Shown piece after piece: positions 49,553-59,229 of a stretch of 64,000 nucleotides of DNA. Both the position numbers and the translations under genes were made by a program. Below the pieces are notes generated by a model. The model had not been told where the DNA came from. It saw nothing but the letters and a program-made list of their open reading frames with translations, and made no database searches. How positions within the stretch are numbered: the first letter of the stretch is position 1; the number at the start of each line of letters is the position of its first letter. Origin of the DNA: DASZBR01 sp035943935 (lineage in GTDB: Bacteria; Pseudomonadota; Gammaproteobacteria; DASZBR01); the NCBI GenBank assembly GCA_035943935.1, contig DASZBR010000019.1:124001-188000 (forward strand). The letters are read 5' to 3'.

Positions 49553-51755
49553 TTTCGACTCCCATTAATTGCGATAACAAGCTGTTTTTAGCTGTCTTTT
49601 CAGATTCGGGTTGTAAAATATATAAACATTCTTTGGCTCGTGTTGCCGCAACATATAATACGCGTTGCATTTCGTAATACGCCCTTTTTGATTCCTCTCT
49701 TTTTAGATATTGATATGTCTTATTTTCAGATTCAGACTTATGTTTGAGTGGAGCGACTAATAATTCAGGCTCACCTAAATAATTTATTCTCTCTGACCAT
49801 AATAATAATTTTGAGCTATCCGGACGTGTGGGTCTTCCTAAACCCGGTAATATTACTACATCAAACTCTAAACCTTTAGACTTATGAATCGTCATAATTT
49901 CGAGTTTTATATTGGGATCAGAATTTTGCGGCAATCCCAATGTTGATAATTTTTCACCAATAATTTCAATGTCATCATATTTATCTAAGAGATCTAAATA
50001 AGCATTTACATAATTTAATTCTTGCTGATCTTTAAGAAAATCCGGCCCGTTTAATTTTAGCCATGTTTTTTCAACCCAAGCACGTAATGATAAGCGTCTC
50101 GTATTATCTAATGCCCAGCCAACTGAGCTCTTAAAATTTTCTAAGCCCGATTGAAATTGGATGAGCGTCCATATATCAGATTGATGATCCGTTCCAGCAA
50201 TATCATATAATATTTTTAAGCTGGCATTACACCACGGTGCTCTTAAAATACTTAACCAAGCTATTCTATCTTTAAGATTTAACAAGGCTTTAGTAAGAGA
50301 AAATAAATCTTGGACTATTATATTATCTTCTAGGAAAGCAATATCTGTTCCCCTATACGCTATATTTTCTTTGTGTAATAGTTCTAAGAGCGGTTTGAGG
50401 TGCGTACGTGAACGAACTAATACAGCCGTATGTTTATGTAAATTATTTTTTATAATATTCAAAAAATCTTGTTCAGCGCTATAAAATACAGCTTGATTAT
50501 GACTGGTTTTATGAGCAAGTGATGGTTTATAAGCCACGGCCCCTAAAGTTTCGTTAGAGTGTTGAGGGAATAATTTTGCGAAAAATTCATTATGCCAATC
50601 AACCAGCTTATCGACGGTTCTAAAGTTTTTTATTAATCTTAAATTAATTAATTTTATATTTTTTATGCCCTCTCGCTGGGCGTGCAAAAACAATCCTACT
50701 TCTGCTTTACGAAATCGATAGATAGATTGCATCGGATCGCCGACCAAAAATAACGTCCGACCATCATGTGGCTCCCAGCCCGCAACTAACCTCTCTATTA
50801 ATTTTAATTGCATAACAGACGTATCTTGAAATTCGTCTATTAATAAGTGTTTGAGGGCATAATCTAAATATAAAGCAAGATCCGTCGGCTCGTCTTCTGT
50901 ACCCAATGCATTTAAAGCTCTAAGATTAATTTCAATAAAATCTACTTGATTATTTTCTTTAAAGACTAATTGTAATTCTGCGACCAAGATTGGCAATAAT
51001 TCGGCAAGGGATTGGATTAAATCTTTTTGTGCGGTTGAGTAACTTTCGTCAGGCGCATGAAATAAATCCACTAATACTTCAACTAATTCAGGATTTTCAG
51101 ACAAAGGCGCTTTCTTTCGCCACTCGGCTTTTTTAGTTAAAAATACATCCGCTGCCTCTGGTATATGATACTGCGCGGGTAATAATCTATATGCGCGCTG
51201 AATTAAAAAATCCCGCGATTTTTTTAAATTATTTTCTAATTCTGAAAGTCCTTCCAGCCCAAACATATACGGCAGCCATTGATCTCTGTGACTTAACATA
51301 TCCATACATAATTCTGTCAGCCTTAAGGCATCATTATCGACGTGTAATAATAATTTTTTTAAGCTCTCAGAATGTTGATAAAGAAAAATATTATGGACAG
51401 CCTGTTGATATAATTTTTCAGGTGACTCACTGATATTAAATTCATAGGTCTGTTTTGATTTAAGCGGCATACGCGCCACCAAATCATTGCAAAACGCATC
51501 GATGGTCATGATACGTAAACGCTGTGGATCTCCCGTATAGCCCTTATTGATAATACGCAAGCGCATTTCGTTTGAAGCTTTACGGGTGAAGGTTATAGCA
51601 AGAATTTCTTCAGGGTTTTGGACCGTGGATAATAATTTTAAAAATCGCTGGGTTAATAATTCTGTTTTTCCTGAACCCGCGGGCGCTTCGACGATAAAAG
51701 AGTCGGTAGGAGAAAGTGCACGAACGCGAACATAGCCTTCTAATTCTTCATTCAC
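49536..51755 (-). CDS. UvrD/AddA-type DNA helicase lacking the nuclease domain
   Basis: 739 residues. All superfamily 1 motifs are present: I EAPAGSGKT (23-31), Ia AITFTRKASNEMRLR, II LLIDEFQDTSVMQ, III LFLVGDPMQSIYRFRKAEV, IV NFRT, V IMTIHKSKGLEFDVVILPG and VI RVLYVAATRAKECLY. The N terminus FIVEAPAGSGKTELLTQRFL is of the AddA/RecB-like exonuclease V type. These enzymes normally continue another 300-400 residues to a RecB-type nuclease; here the protein stops soon after motif VI. No addB lies upstream. Overlaps both neighbours, so it reads as part of an operon. Confidence 0.85.
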   Translation of the reverse strand: MNEELEGYVRVRALSPTDSFIVEAPAGSGKTELLTQRFLKLLSTVQNPEEILAITFTRKASNEMRLRIINKGYTGDPQRLRIMTIDAFCNDLVARMPLKSKQTYEFNISESPEKLYQQAVHNIFLYQHSESLKKLLLHVDNDALRLTELCMDMLSHRDQWLPYMFGLEGLSELENNLKKSRDFLIQRAYRLLPAQYHIPEAADVFLTKKAEWRKKAPLSENPELVEVLVDLFHAPDESYSTAQKDLIQSLAELLPILVAELQLVFKENNQVDFIEINLRALNALGTEDEPTDLALYLDYALKHLLIDEFQDTSVMQLKLIERLVAGWEPHDGRTLFLVGDPMQSIYRFRKAEVGLFLHAQREGIKNIKLINLRLIKNFRTVDKLVDWHNEFFAKLFPQHSNETLGAVAYKPSLAHKTSHNQAVFYSAEQDFLNIIKNNLHKHTAVLVRSRTHLKPLLELLHKENIAYRGTDIAFLEDNIIVQDLFSLTKALLNLKDRIAWLSILRAPWCNASLKILYDIAGTDHQSDIWTLIQFQSGLENFKSSVGWALDNTRRLSLRAWVEKTWLKLNGPDFLKDQQELNYVNAYLDLLDKYDDIEIIGEKLSTLGLPQNSDPNIKLEIMTIHKSKGLEFDVVILPGLGRPTRPDSSKLLLWSERINYLGEPELLVAPLKHKSESENKTYQYLKREESKRAYYEMQRVLYVAATRAKECLYILQPESEKTAKNSLLSQLMGVENESVS

Positions 51756-52276
51756 ACCGGAGCCCCACGGCCTCTTGCTTTATTTAATACATTTGCAAGG
51801 GTATCGTTTTCAGCAATCCAAAAACTGCCCAGCGAAGGTGATGGGATAGAACAGACAGAAACCACACTCGGACAATCAACATAACCAATATTCGGTGGTT
51901 TATATAACATACAGCCCAGCGAAAAATTATTGTCGTTTACAGAAACAATCGCCCATTTATCTTGATCTAACTTCGACTGTTGTGCACCCGCGCCTATCAC
52001 CGATTTAACATGACTCAACATCACAATACCTTGTGAGATATTATGTAAAATATAAATACGCGGGACAGGATTCTCATCGCTATTAAAGATAAATTGTTTG
52101 TTATCAACCGTAAAACCTTTATTGGTACAACTTTGCGGAACCGTGACAGCCTTCGTGGCTTCGGTTTCAGTCGGTTTTATGATTTGTGCAGGAACGGTGT
52201 CTTGTGCGGATTTTATGGCTTGCGCAAAAACATTCAGGGTATAAACAAATAAAATTATTCCCAAAAAATATTTCAT
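51752..52276 (-). CDS. Periplasmic Cys-containing protein of unknown function
   Basis: 174 residues. A signal peptide is visible (MKYFLGIILFVYTLNVFAQA, cleavage after AQA). The mature part has four or five cysteines (QSCTNKGF, SLGCMLYK, YVDCPSVVSVC), suggesting disulfides, and a Pro/Thr-rich start. I do not recognise the family. It overlaps the hydratase stop and the helicase start by 4 nt each, so it is translationally coupled to genes with which it has no evident functional link. Confidence 0.6.
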   Translation of the reverse strand: MKYFLGIILFVYTLNVFAQAIKSAQDTVPAQIIKPTETEATKAVTVPQSCTNKGFTVDNKQFIFNSDENPVPRIYILHNISQGIVMLSHVKSVIGAGAQQSKLDQDKWAIVSVNDNNFSLGCMLYKPPNIGYVDCPSVVSVCSIPSPSLGSFWIAENDTLANVLNKARGRGAPV

Positions 52277-53007
52277 TTTTTATGCCCCTTACTTTTTTTC
52301 TTTAAAAATTCCCCTAAACGATTTTTAACATCATCCGTCGTTCTAATTTCGGCTAATAATTCAGGTAACTTTTCATTGCCTAAAAATAATTTTTGGACAA
52401 TTTTCATCGCATTGCTACTATTTTCTAAAAGAGCAGGAATAATGGATTCGCCTTTACCATCCACCTCATGAATCAGCCCAATTTCATGCGCGCGCTTTGC
52501 CTCAATGACTTCGCCTGTTAAAAAATAGCGTTTCGCTTGTCGCTCGCCAATCGCAGAAATAACATAAGGACTGATGATAGCCGGCACTAATCCAAGTTTA
52601 ACTTCAGGAAAACAAAATTTTGCATCGGGTGTCGCAATCGCAATATCACACGCCGCCACCAATCCCGCTCCACCGCCATACGCGGCACCGTGAACAATGG
52701 CAACCGTAGGCTTTTTGGAATGGTGCAATTTCTCCAATAAAAACGCTAGGTTTTTAGCATCTTGTACATTTTCTTCACGCGTCGCATCCATCATGCGCGT
52801 CATCCAATTTAAATCCGCGCCTGCACAAAAATGTTTACCCGCGCCTTTCAAACAAATGATATGAACTTCATCATCACATTCCAATCTAACCAGCGCATCT
52901 GTGAAGGCTTGCACTAACTTTTCATCCATGGCGTTATGCACGTCAGGGCGATTTAAAACAATTTCTGCAACGCCATTTTCAGTTTTGTTAACCAGAATTT
53001 CTGACAT
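52273..53007 (-). CDS. liuC: Enoyl-CoA hydratase, probable methylglutaconyl-CoA hydratase
   Basis: 244 residues of the crotonase family. Oxyanion-hole segments GKHFCAGADLNWM and HGAAYGGGAGLVAACDIAIA and the PEVKLGLVPAIISPYV stretch are all present. The ADLNWM wording and position next to liuB suggest the leucine-pathway enzyme. ATG at 53007 has GAGG 8 nt upstream; an in-frame GTG at 53013 overlapping the liuB stop is also possible. Confidence 0.85.
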   Translation of the reverse strand: MSEILVNKTENGVAEIVLNRPDVHNAMDEKLVQAFTDALVRLECDDEVHIICLKGAGKHFCAGADLNWMTRMMDATREENVQDAKNLAFLLEKLHHSKKPTVAIVHGAAYGGGAGLVAACDIAIATPDAKFCFPEVKLGLVPAIISPYVISAIGERQAKRYFLTGEVIEAKRAHEIGLIHEVDGKGESIIPALLENSSNAMKIVQKLFLGNEKLPELLAEIRTTDDVKNRLGEFLKKKSKGHKK

Positions 53008-53009
53008 AA

Positions 53010-54602
53010 TCACATCCTCATCACACCGAAGTGGGTTTCTTTAATGGGCGAATTTAAACTCGCTGCCAGACTTAAACCTAATATTTTTCGTGTATCTGCC
53101 GGATCAATAATGCCGTCATCCCATAATCGAGCGGATGCATGATACGGCGAATTTTCTTCTTCGTATTTTTGTAAAATAGGATTTTTGATGGCCGCTTCTT
53201 CTTCAGGAGAAAGCTCTTTTTTATCTTTTGCGATTTGAACTAATACACTCGCTGCTTGTTCGCCGCCCATCACACCAATGCGCGAATTCGGCCACGTCCA
53301 TAAAAAATTCGGATCATATGCACGACCACACATCGCATAATTTCCGGCACCGTAACTATTACCAATCATCACCGTAAATTTCGGCACACTGGCACACGCC
53401 ACCGCCATCACCATTTTTGCGCCGTGTTTTGCAATGCCACTTTGTTCAAATTTACTGCCCACCATGAAGCCCGTAATATTTTGCAGAAATACCAAGGGGA
53501 TTTTTCGCTGACAACATAATTCAATAAAATGCGTGCCTTTTTGTGCAGACTCTGAAAATAAAATGCCGTTGTTGGCAATAATTCCCACGGGATAGCCGTG
53601 AATATTGGCAAAGCCGCATACGAGAGTAGATCCAAACAGAGCCTTGAATTCAGTAAATTCAGAGCCGTCTACAATGCGCGCAATAATTTCGCGAACGTCA
53701 TAGGGCTTACGCCAGTCTGCCGATATGATTCCGTAAATTTCTTCTGCTGAATAAAGTGGCTCTTTAATTTCTTTTCGTACACAGGAAAATTTTCGCGAAA
53801 TATTTAAATGCGAAACGACTTCACGTGCTAATTGCAAAGCATGTGCATCATTCTGCGCATAATAATCAGACACGCCTGAGTGACGGCAATGTACGTCCGC
53901 ACCACCCAATGCTTCAGCGGTAACGACTTCGCCCGTTGCGGCTTTCACTAATGGCGGACCGCCTAAAAATATGGTGGCTTGATTTTTCACCATGATAGAT
54001 TCATCTGCCATCGCAGGAACGTACGCACCGCCCGCAGTACACGAACCCATGACCACCGCAATTTGCGCAATATCTTTTGCAGACATACGCGCTTGGTTAT
54101 AAAAAATACGACCAAAATGATCTCTATCCGGAAAGACTTGATCTTGCAATGGTAAAAAAGCGCCGCCCGAATCGACTAAATAAATACACGGCAAATGGTT
54201 TTTTTCAGCGATTTCTTGCGCACGTAAATGCTTTTTGACGGTTAAGGGATAATACGTACCGCCTTTCACTGTCGCATCATTGGCAACAATCATGCACTCT
54301 TGACCATGAATTCTGCCAACGCCTGTAATAATTCCGGCCGCAGGAACAGGCTCTCCGTATACACCATCTGCTGCAAATAAAGATAGTTCTAAGAAATCCG
54401 CATCTTTATCTAATAAATAACTAATGCGATCACGCGGCAATAATTTATTTGCGGCCGCATGTTTTTCTTTGGATTTCTCCGCGCCACCCGATTTAATTTT
54501 TTCCATTTGATTTTTAAAATATTTTAACTGGGCTTTGAACGATTTTGTATTCAGCTTAAATTCTTCGCTATGAATATCAATTTTGGTTTGAATGACAGGC
54601 AT
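53010..54602 (-). CDS. liuB: Methylcrotonoyl-CoA carboxylase beta (carboxyltransferase) subunit
   Basis: 530 residues. Transfers the carboxyl group from biotin to 3-methylcrotonyl-CoA. The family hallmarks include KLLPRDRISYLLD, YLVDSGGAFLPLQDQVFPD, RDHFGRIFYNQARMS, MGSCTAGGAYVPAM and NITGFMVGSKFE. The biotin-carrying alpha subunit, usually in the same operon downstream of the hydratase, is absent from the window. Four bases separate the start from the upstream small membrane gene. Confidence 0.93.
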   Translation of the reverse strand: MPVIQTKIDIHSEEFKLNTKSFKAQLKYFKNQMEKIKSGGAEKSKEKHAAANKLLPRDRISYLLDKDADFLELSLFAADGVYGEPVPAAGIITGVGRIHGQECMIVANDATVKGGTYYPLTVKKHLRAQEIAEKNHLPCIYLVDSGGAFLPLQDQVFPDRDHFGRIFYNQARMSAKDIAQIAVVMGSCTAGGAYVPAMADESIMVKNQATIFLGGPPLVKAATGEVVTAEALGGADVHCRHSGVSDYYAQNDAHALQLAREVVSHLNISRKFSCVRKEIKEPLYSAEEIYGIISADWRKPYDVREIIARIVDGSEFTEFKALFGSTLVCGFANIHGYPVGIIANNGILFSESAQKGTHFIELCCQRKIPLVFLQNITGFMVGSKFEQSGIAKHGAKMVMAVACASVPKFTVMIGNSYGAGNYAMCGRAYDPNFLWTWPNSRIGVMGGEQAASVLVQIAKDKKELSPEEEAAIKNPILQKYEEENSPYHASARLWDDGIIDPADTRKILGLSLAASLNSPIKETHFGVMRM

Positions 54603-54606
54603 TGTT

Positions 54607-54918
54607 TTATCCTAATCCAATAATGGTGGCTAACATCACCCAGACAACCCACACAATCACTAACCAGTTCGGCATTTCGGTTCTATAAATCAACCAATAG
54701 ATAAACGCGGGAATTAACGCAATAATAATAGGAATCAGTATTAACGATAATAAATGTGCGACGAGTACACCAACAGAAGAACCTGAAAATAATGCGGCAA
54801 ATTTGTCAGACGCCAAATGATGCATTGAGCTCACCATGTGTAACAAACTTGTCAGCTGACTTTTAAACAAAAGAACCAAAACACTTGCTACAATTAATCC
54901 CAAAAACGTCTTTACCAT
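54607..54918 (-). CDS. Small membrane protein in the leucine-degradation cluster
   Basis: 103 residues from ATG 54918 (AGGAG 8 nt upstream). Three hydrophobic segments (about 1-18, 47-68 and 78-100) and a Ser-rich loop with two His. No recognised family. The frame extends 17 codons upstream but the ribosome site fixes the start. It precedes liuB by 4 nt. The function is unknown. Confidence 0.6.
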   Translation of the reverse strand: MVKTFLGLIVASVLVLLFKSQLTSLLHMVSSMHHLASDKFAALFSGSSVGVLVAHLLSLILIPIIIALIPAFIYWLIYRTEMPNWLVIVWVVWVMLATIIGLG

Positions 54919-55034
54919 AGTCCGACTCCTAGTGCTGTTAATCAGGCAAATCCAAGGCTTATACCGCACTGAATATTGGAGGGATCCCGGTTAAAATTCA
55001 ACCCCTCTTGAAGGCGTAACAACAGCCTGTAAGC

Positions 55035-55069
55035 CATGACATAAAATATGTCACATAATTTATGTCATG
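55035..55069. repeat. 35-bp near-perfect palindrome
   Basis: Within the 388-base gene-free stretch 54919-55306. CATGACATAAA is mirrored by TTTATGTCATG with TATGTCACATA in the centre; only the two inner flanking bases break symmetry. It could be an operator or part of an old element. Confidence 0.75.
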
Positions 55070-55090
55070 AGATTGATGACCCCACACCCC

Positions 55091-55300
55091 CGTCATCCCG
55101 AAGGAGCGCAGCGATGAGGGACCTCCCAAATATTTCTCAACAAAATCATTCATGTAGTTTTTGAGTGTGGGGTGTGTTTTTTATGCACATAGCTAACATT
55201 GTGGCTTTGCATGAACCCTATTATTTAATGTGCTCATGTAAAAATAAAATATTACGCTGTAGTAGGAGGTCCCTCATCGCTACGCTCCTTCGGGATGACG
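55091..55300. repeat. 210-bp element with 36-bp inverted termini (GTCATCCCG family)
   Basis: CGTCATCCCGAAGGAGCG...GAGGGACCTCC at 55091-55126 recurs inverted at 55265-55300 with one mismatch in 36; 138 bases lie between. This, the palindrome at 55035 and AT-rich filler make up the gap 54919-55306. No gene is seen in it. The termini are diverged relatives of the TCATCCTGA repeats at 16531, 41911 and 61943. Confidence 0.85.
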
Positions 55301-55306
55301 GATATT

Positions 55307-56449
55307 TCAAATTAACTCCACCGCCAACGCCGTCGCTTCACCACCACCAATACACAATGATGCAACGCCGCGTTTTAATCCGTGTTGTTTCAACGCCGAA
55401 ATTAATGTCACGACAATTCGTGCGCCAGATGCACCAATCGGATGACCCAGTGCACATGCACCGCCGTGAATATTAACTTTACTGTGAGATAAATTTAGCT
55501 CTTTCATTGCAACTAAAGTTACTACCGCAAAAGCCTCATTAATTTCAAATAGATCAACATCTTTAATATCCCAATTAATTTTTTGTAATAATTTTTTAAT
55601 GGCTTCTACGGGTGCAGTTGTAAACCATGCGGGATCATGTGAGTGAGTACTACTGCCAATTATTTTAGCTAAAGGCTTTAGATTTCTTTTCTTGGCTTCT
55701 GATTCGGACATGATGACTAACGCCGCGGCGCCATCCGAAATAGAACTCGAATTTGCCGCAGTCACTGTTCCGTTTGGATAAAACGCCGGTTTAAGTTGCG
55801 GAATTTTTTCAGGTTTTGCACGCTGCGGTAATTCATCACGCTCAATTAATCCAATCGGACTGATCTCATCTTTAAAATTACTTTTTTGTGCGCGCAATAA
55901 AGATTCTAGTGCAAACGCATCTTGTTCTTGTCGCGTAATATTATATTTTTTGGCAGTATTTTCTGCGAAAACGCCCATTAATTTGCCTCTGTCATAGGCA
56001 TCTTCTAAACCATCTAAAAACATATGATCTTTTATTTGTTCTGCATGACCCGCTCTGTAACCCACACGTGCTTTTAATAATAAATACGGGCTATTGGTCA
56101 TGCTTTCCATGCCGCCCGCAACGGTAATTAATTCGGGATTCGCCAACATAATACTTTTCATACCCGAACCACAGACTTTATTTATGGTTGTACAACTCAC
56201 GGAATTAGGAAGGCCTGCAGATAACGCTGCTTGACGCGCAGGGGCTTGTCCCATTCCCGCAGGTAATACACAACCCATTAATACTTCTTGAATATCTTCA
56301 GGTTTTAATCCAGAACGAGAAACCGCAGATTTTATGGCTTCTCCGCCTAATTGCCATGCGGAGAATTCTTTTAATTCGCCTAATAATCCGCCAATGGGAG
56401 TGCGCGCCATACCTACTATTACAAGAGCATCCTTATCCAGCTTATCCAT
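55307..56449 (-). CDS. Acetyl-CoA acetyltransferase (thiolase)
   Basis: 380 residues. Condenses or cleaves acetoacetyl-CoA. Nucleophile Cys is in TTINKVCGSGMKSIM, with the C-terminal base HPIGASGAR and CIGGGEATAL. The N terminus VIVGMARTPIGGLLGEL is that of biosynthetic-type thiolases. ATG at 56449 lies inside the end of liuA; a TTG seven codons earlier is less likely. In this cluster it would split the acetoacetyl-CoA formed from leucine. Confidence 0.93.
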   Translation of the reverse strand: MDKLDKDALVIVGMARTPIGGLLGELKEFSAWQLGGEAIKSAVSRSGLKPEDIQEVLMGCVLPAGMGQAPARQAALSAGLPNSVSCTTINKVCGSGMKSIMLANPELITVAGGMESMTNSPYLLLKARVGYRAGHAEQIKDHMFLDGLEDAYDRGKLMGVFAENTAKKYNITRQEQDAFALESLLRAQKSNFKDEISPIGLIERDELPQRAKPEKIPQLKPAFYPNGTVTAANSSSISDGAAALVIMSESEAKKRNLKPLAKIIGSSTHSHDPAWFTTAPVEAIKKLLQKINWDIKDVDLFEINEAFAVVTLVAMKELNLSHSKVNIHGGACALGHPIGASGARIVVTLISALKQHGLKRGVASLCIGGGEATALAVELI

Positions 56450-57581
56450 TTTTAAATAATTCCCTTCCAATTAACATGCGACGAATTTCTGATGTTCCCG
56501 CGCCAATTTCATATAATTTTGCATCACGCAATAATCTTCCTGCAGGATACTCGTTAATATAACCATTCCCGCCCAAACATTGAATGGCTTGTAATGCCAT
56601 TTGAGTTGCACGTTCAGACACATACAGAATGACACCGGCAGCATCTTTGCGTGTGACTTTTCCATCATCACACGCTTTCGCGACGGCATATAAATAGCTT
56701 TGTGATGCTGAAAGTGTTGTGTACATATCAGCGATTTTACCTTGCATTAATTCAAATTCGCCAATCGCTTTACCAAATTGTTTGCGTTCTCGAATATAAG
56801 GTAAAGCAACATCCAAACAGGCTTGCATAATTCCCACAGAACCACCGGCTAAAACCACACGCTCATAATCTAAACCACTCATTAAAACTTTTGCGCCCTG
56901 ATCGACTTTACCTAAAATATTTTCTTCAGGCACTTCGCAATGTTCAAAAACCAATTCACAGGTATTGGATCCGCGCATGCCTAATTTGTCTAATTTTTGT
57001 GCGGTTTTAAAGCCCTTAAAATTTTTCTCTATAATAAACGCCGTGACTTTTTCTGTTTTAGCATAAACGACAATCACATCCGCTTCAGGTCCGTTGGTGA
57101 TCCACATTTTGTGGCCATTCAAAATATATTTACTGCCTTTTTTGACCGCTTTGCATTGCATTCCCATAACATCGGAACCTGCACCGGTTTCACTCATCGC
57201 CAATGCACCTACATGTTCGCCCGAAACAAGCAGTGGCAAATATTTCTCTTTCTGTTCTTGAGAACCATTCAAGCTGATTTGATTAACGCAAAGATTAGAG
57301 TGGGCACCGTAGCTTAATCCGACAGACGCACTGGCCCGACTGATTTCTTCCATCGCGATGACATGATCCAAATATCCCATGCCGGCACCGCCAAACTCAT
57401 CCGCGACGGTAATCCCCAGCAATCCCATTTGACCCAGTTTTGGCCATAAAGCCTTGGGAAACAGATTCTTTTCATCAATACTGTGTGCGAGGGGGGCGAT
57501 TTCGCCTTGGGCAAATTGCATGACGGTTTCACGTAACAAATCCGTTGTTTCGGGCAAATCAAAATAGAGTCGTTTTAACAT
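56442..57581 (-). CDS. liuA: Isovaleryl-CoA dehydrogenase
   Basis: 379 residues, FAD-dependent. MSETGAGSDVMGMQ and WITNGPEADVIVVYAKT form the flavin site. The catalytic glutamate position that distinguishes isovaleryl-CoA dehydrogenases is in MSGLDYERVVLAGGSVGIMQ, while the position used by medium-chain enzymes near the C terminus reads IGAGTSEIRR without a base. First gene of the cluster, divergent from nadE with 73 nt between starts. Confidence 0.93.
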   Translation of the reverse strand: MLKRLYFDLPETTDLLRETVMQFAQGEIAPLAHSIDEKNLFPKALWPKLGQMGLLGITVADEFGGAGMGYLDHVIAMEEISRASASVGLSYGAHSNLCVNQISLNGSQEQKEKYLPLLVSGEHVGALAMSETGAGSDVMGMQCKAVKKGSKYILNGHKMWITNGPEADVIVVYAKTEKVTAFIIEKNFKGFKTAQKLDKLGMRGSNTCELVFEHCEVPEENILGKVDQGAKVLMSGLDYERVVLAGGSVGIMQACLDVALPYIRERKQFGKAIGEFELMQGKIADMYTTLSASQSYLYAVAKACDDGKVTRKDAAGVILYVSERATQMALQAIQCLGGNGYINEYPAGRLLRDAKLYEIGAGTSEIRRMLIGRELFKNG

Positions 57582-57654
57582 TGCCTCTCCTAATGGGGCG
57601 TAAACTTAGCGTATAATACCGGAGTTTTCTGACTTTATTAAATGGAAAAAACCC

Positions 57655-59223
57655 ATGACAATCTGCCTGTTGGCGCAACTTAACTTTACGGTCGGCCGTA
57701 TCGAAGAAAACAGTCAAAAAATACTGGATTGTCTTAATCAAGCAAAAAAAACCAAAAAAGCAGATCTAGTCATTTTCCCCGAATTAGCGCTCTCAGGCTA
57801 CCCCCCTGAAGATTTATTGTTTCGACAAGATTTTTTAGACTCCATCCAAAATGCTCTTGAAGCTATTATAAAAAAAATACCCAAAGATATTATGGTAATT
57901 ATTGGCTATCCTGAACAAGACCATAAAAAACTTTATAACTCTGCCGCGGTAATTTTAAACAATAAAATTATCGCCAATCATCGCAAACAAATTTTACCTA
58001 ATTATGGCGTGTTTGATGAGAAGCGTTATTTTGAAGCAGGTTCTGACGCAACCGTATTTGAATATCAAAAAATTAAATTTGGCTTAACTATTTGTGAAGA
58101 CTTGTGGCATAAAGGTCCAGCAGAGATGGCAAAAAAAGCCGACGCAGAAATATTAATTTCTATTAACGCATCGCCATTTCATGTCAATAAATATCCACGA
58201 AGAATTGAAAAAATGCGATCGCGCATCGCAGAAACACAACTGCCTATTTTATATTTGAATCATTGTACGGGTCAGGATGATTTAATTTTCGAAGGTGCGT
58301 CTTTTGCACTCAACAAAGAAAGTGAGGTTTTTGCTCAGGGTAAATTTTTTGAGGAAGATTTATTATATATCCCCTTAAATAATACTAAAAAAATTAAGCC
58401 CTCTATTCCCTCCGATCTTGAACAATGTTACCAAGCATTAGTATTGGGCACGCGTGATTATGTGTTAAAAAATAATTTCAAGAAGGTTTTATTAGGGTTT
58501 TCAGGCGGCATTGATTCGGCTTTAACACTTGCTGTTGCGATAGATGCGTTGGGCAAAGAAAATGTTTTACCCGTTATACTTCCTACTCGCCATACATCAC
58601 AACTCAGCTTAGATCTTGCAGAGCAACAGCTTAAGAAATTTGGCATCAAGAAATTCAAGACTATTAATATAGATAATCTTTATGAAAATTATATTAAATT
58701 ATTAGACTTAAAAAATAAAAATAATTTAACCACGCAAAATATTCAGGCCAGAATCCGCGGCAATATTTTGATGGCCCTGGCGAATCAAGAAAATTTAATT
58801 TTATTAAACACCAGCAATAAAAGCGAAGTCGCCGCAGGATACGGAACGTTATACGGTGATCTCTGTGGTGGTTATGCGGTATTAAAAGACGTTTGGAAAA
58901 CTGAAGTATATAAGCTGGCTAAATATAAAAATTTACATCCTGAAATTATCGAAAGATTGCCGACCGCTGAATTAGCCCCCAATCAATTTGATACGGATAA
59001 TTTACCGCCGTATGAAATCTTAGATGCAATTTTAAAATATTATATTGAACAAGATTTAAGTGCCGCAGAAATTATTAAGCTGGGATTTAAAAAAGAAACC
59101 GTAACCCATGTTATAAAATTAGTTAAATTAAACGAATACAAGAGAAAACAAGTAGCGCTTGGACCACGCGTAACCCGCCGTGCGTTTACCCGCGAACGAC
59201 GTTACCCTATTACTTCTGGATAA
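57655..59223 (+). CDS. nadE: Glutamine-dependent NAD+ synthetase
   Basis: 522 residues. Converts deamido-NAD to NAD. The N-terminal nitrilase-type glutaminase has its triad at Glu43 (FPELALSGYPPED), Lys111 (HRKQILPNYGVFDE) and Cys147 (LTICEDLWH). The C-terminal synthetase carries the ATP loop GFSGGIDSALTLAVA (281-295) and TSNKSEVAAGYGTLYGDLCG. The start ATG has GGA 9 nt upstream. Six bases separate it from valS, so the two are likely cotranscribed. Confidence 0.96.
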   Translation: MTICLLAQLNFTVGRIEENSQKILDCLNQAKKTKKADLVIFPELALSGYPPEDLLFRQDFLDSIQNALEAIIKKIPKDIMVIIGYPEQDHKKLYNSAAVILNNKIIANHRKQILPNYGVFDEKRYFEAGSDATVFEYQKIKFGLTICEDLWHKGPAEMAKKADAEILISINASPFHVNKYPRRIEKMRSRIAETQLPILYLNHCTGQDDLIFEGASFALNKESEVFAQGKFFEEDLLYIPLNNTKKIKPSIPSDLEQCYQALVLGTRDYVLKNNFKKVLLGFSGGIDSALTLAVAIDALGKENVLPVILPTRHTSQLSLDLAEQQLKKFGIKKFKTINIDNLYENYIKLLDLKNKNNLTTQNIQARIRGNILMALANQENLILLNTSNKSEVAAGYGTLYGDLCGGYAVLKDVWKTEVYKLAKYKNLHPEIIERLPTAELAPNQFDTDNLPPYEILDAILKYYIEQDLSAAEIIKLGFKKETVTHVIKLVKLNEYKRKQVALGPRVTRRAFTRERRYPITSG

Positions 59224-59229
59224 ATAACT

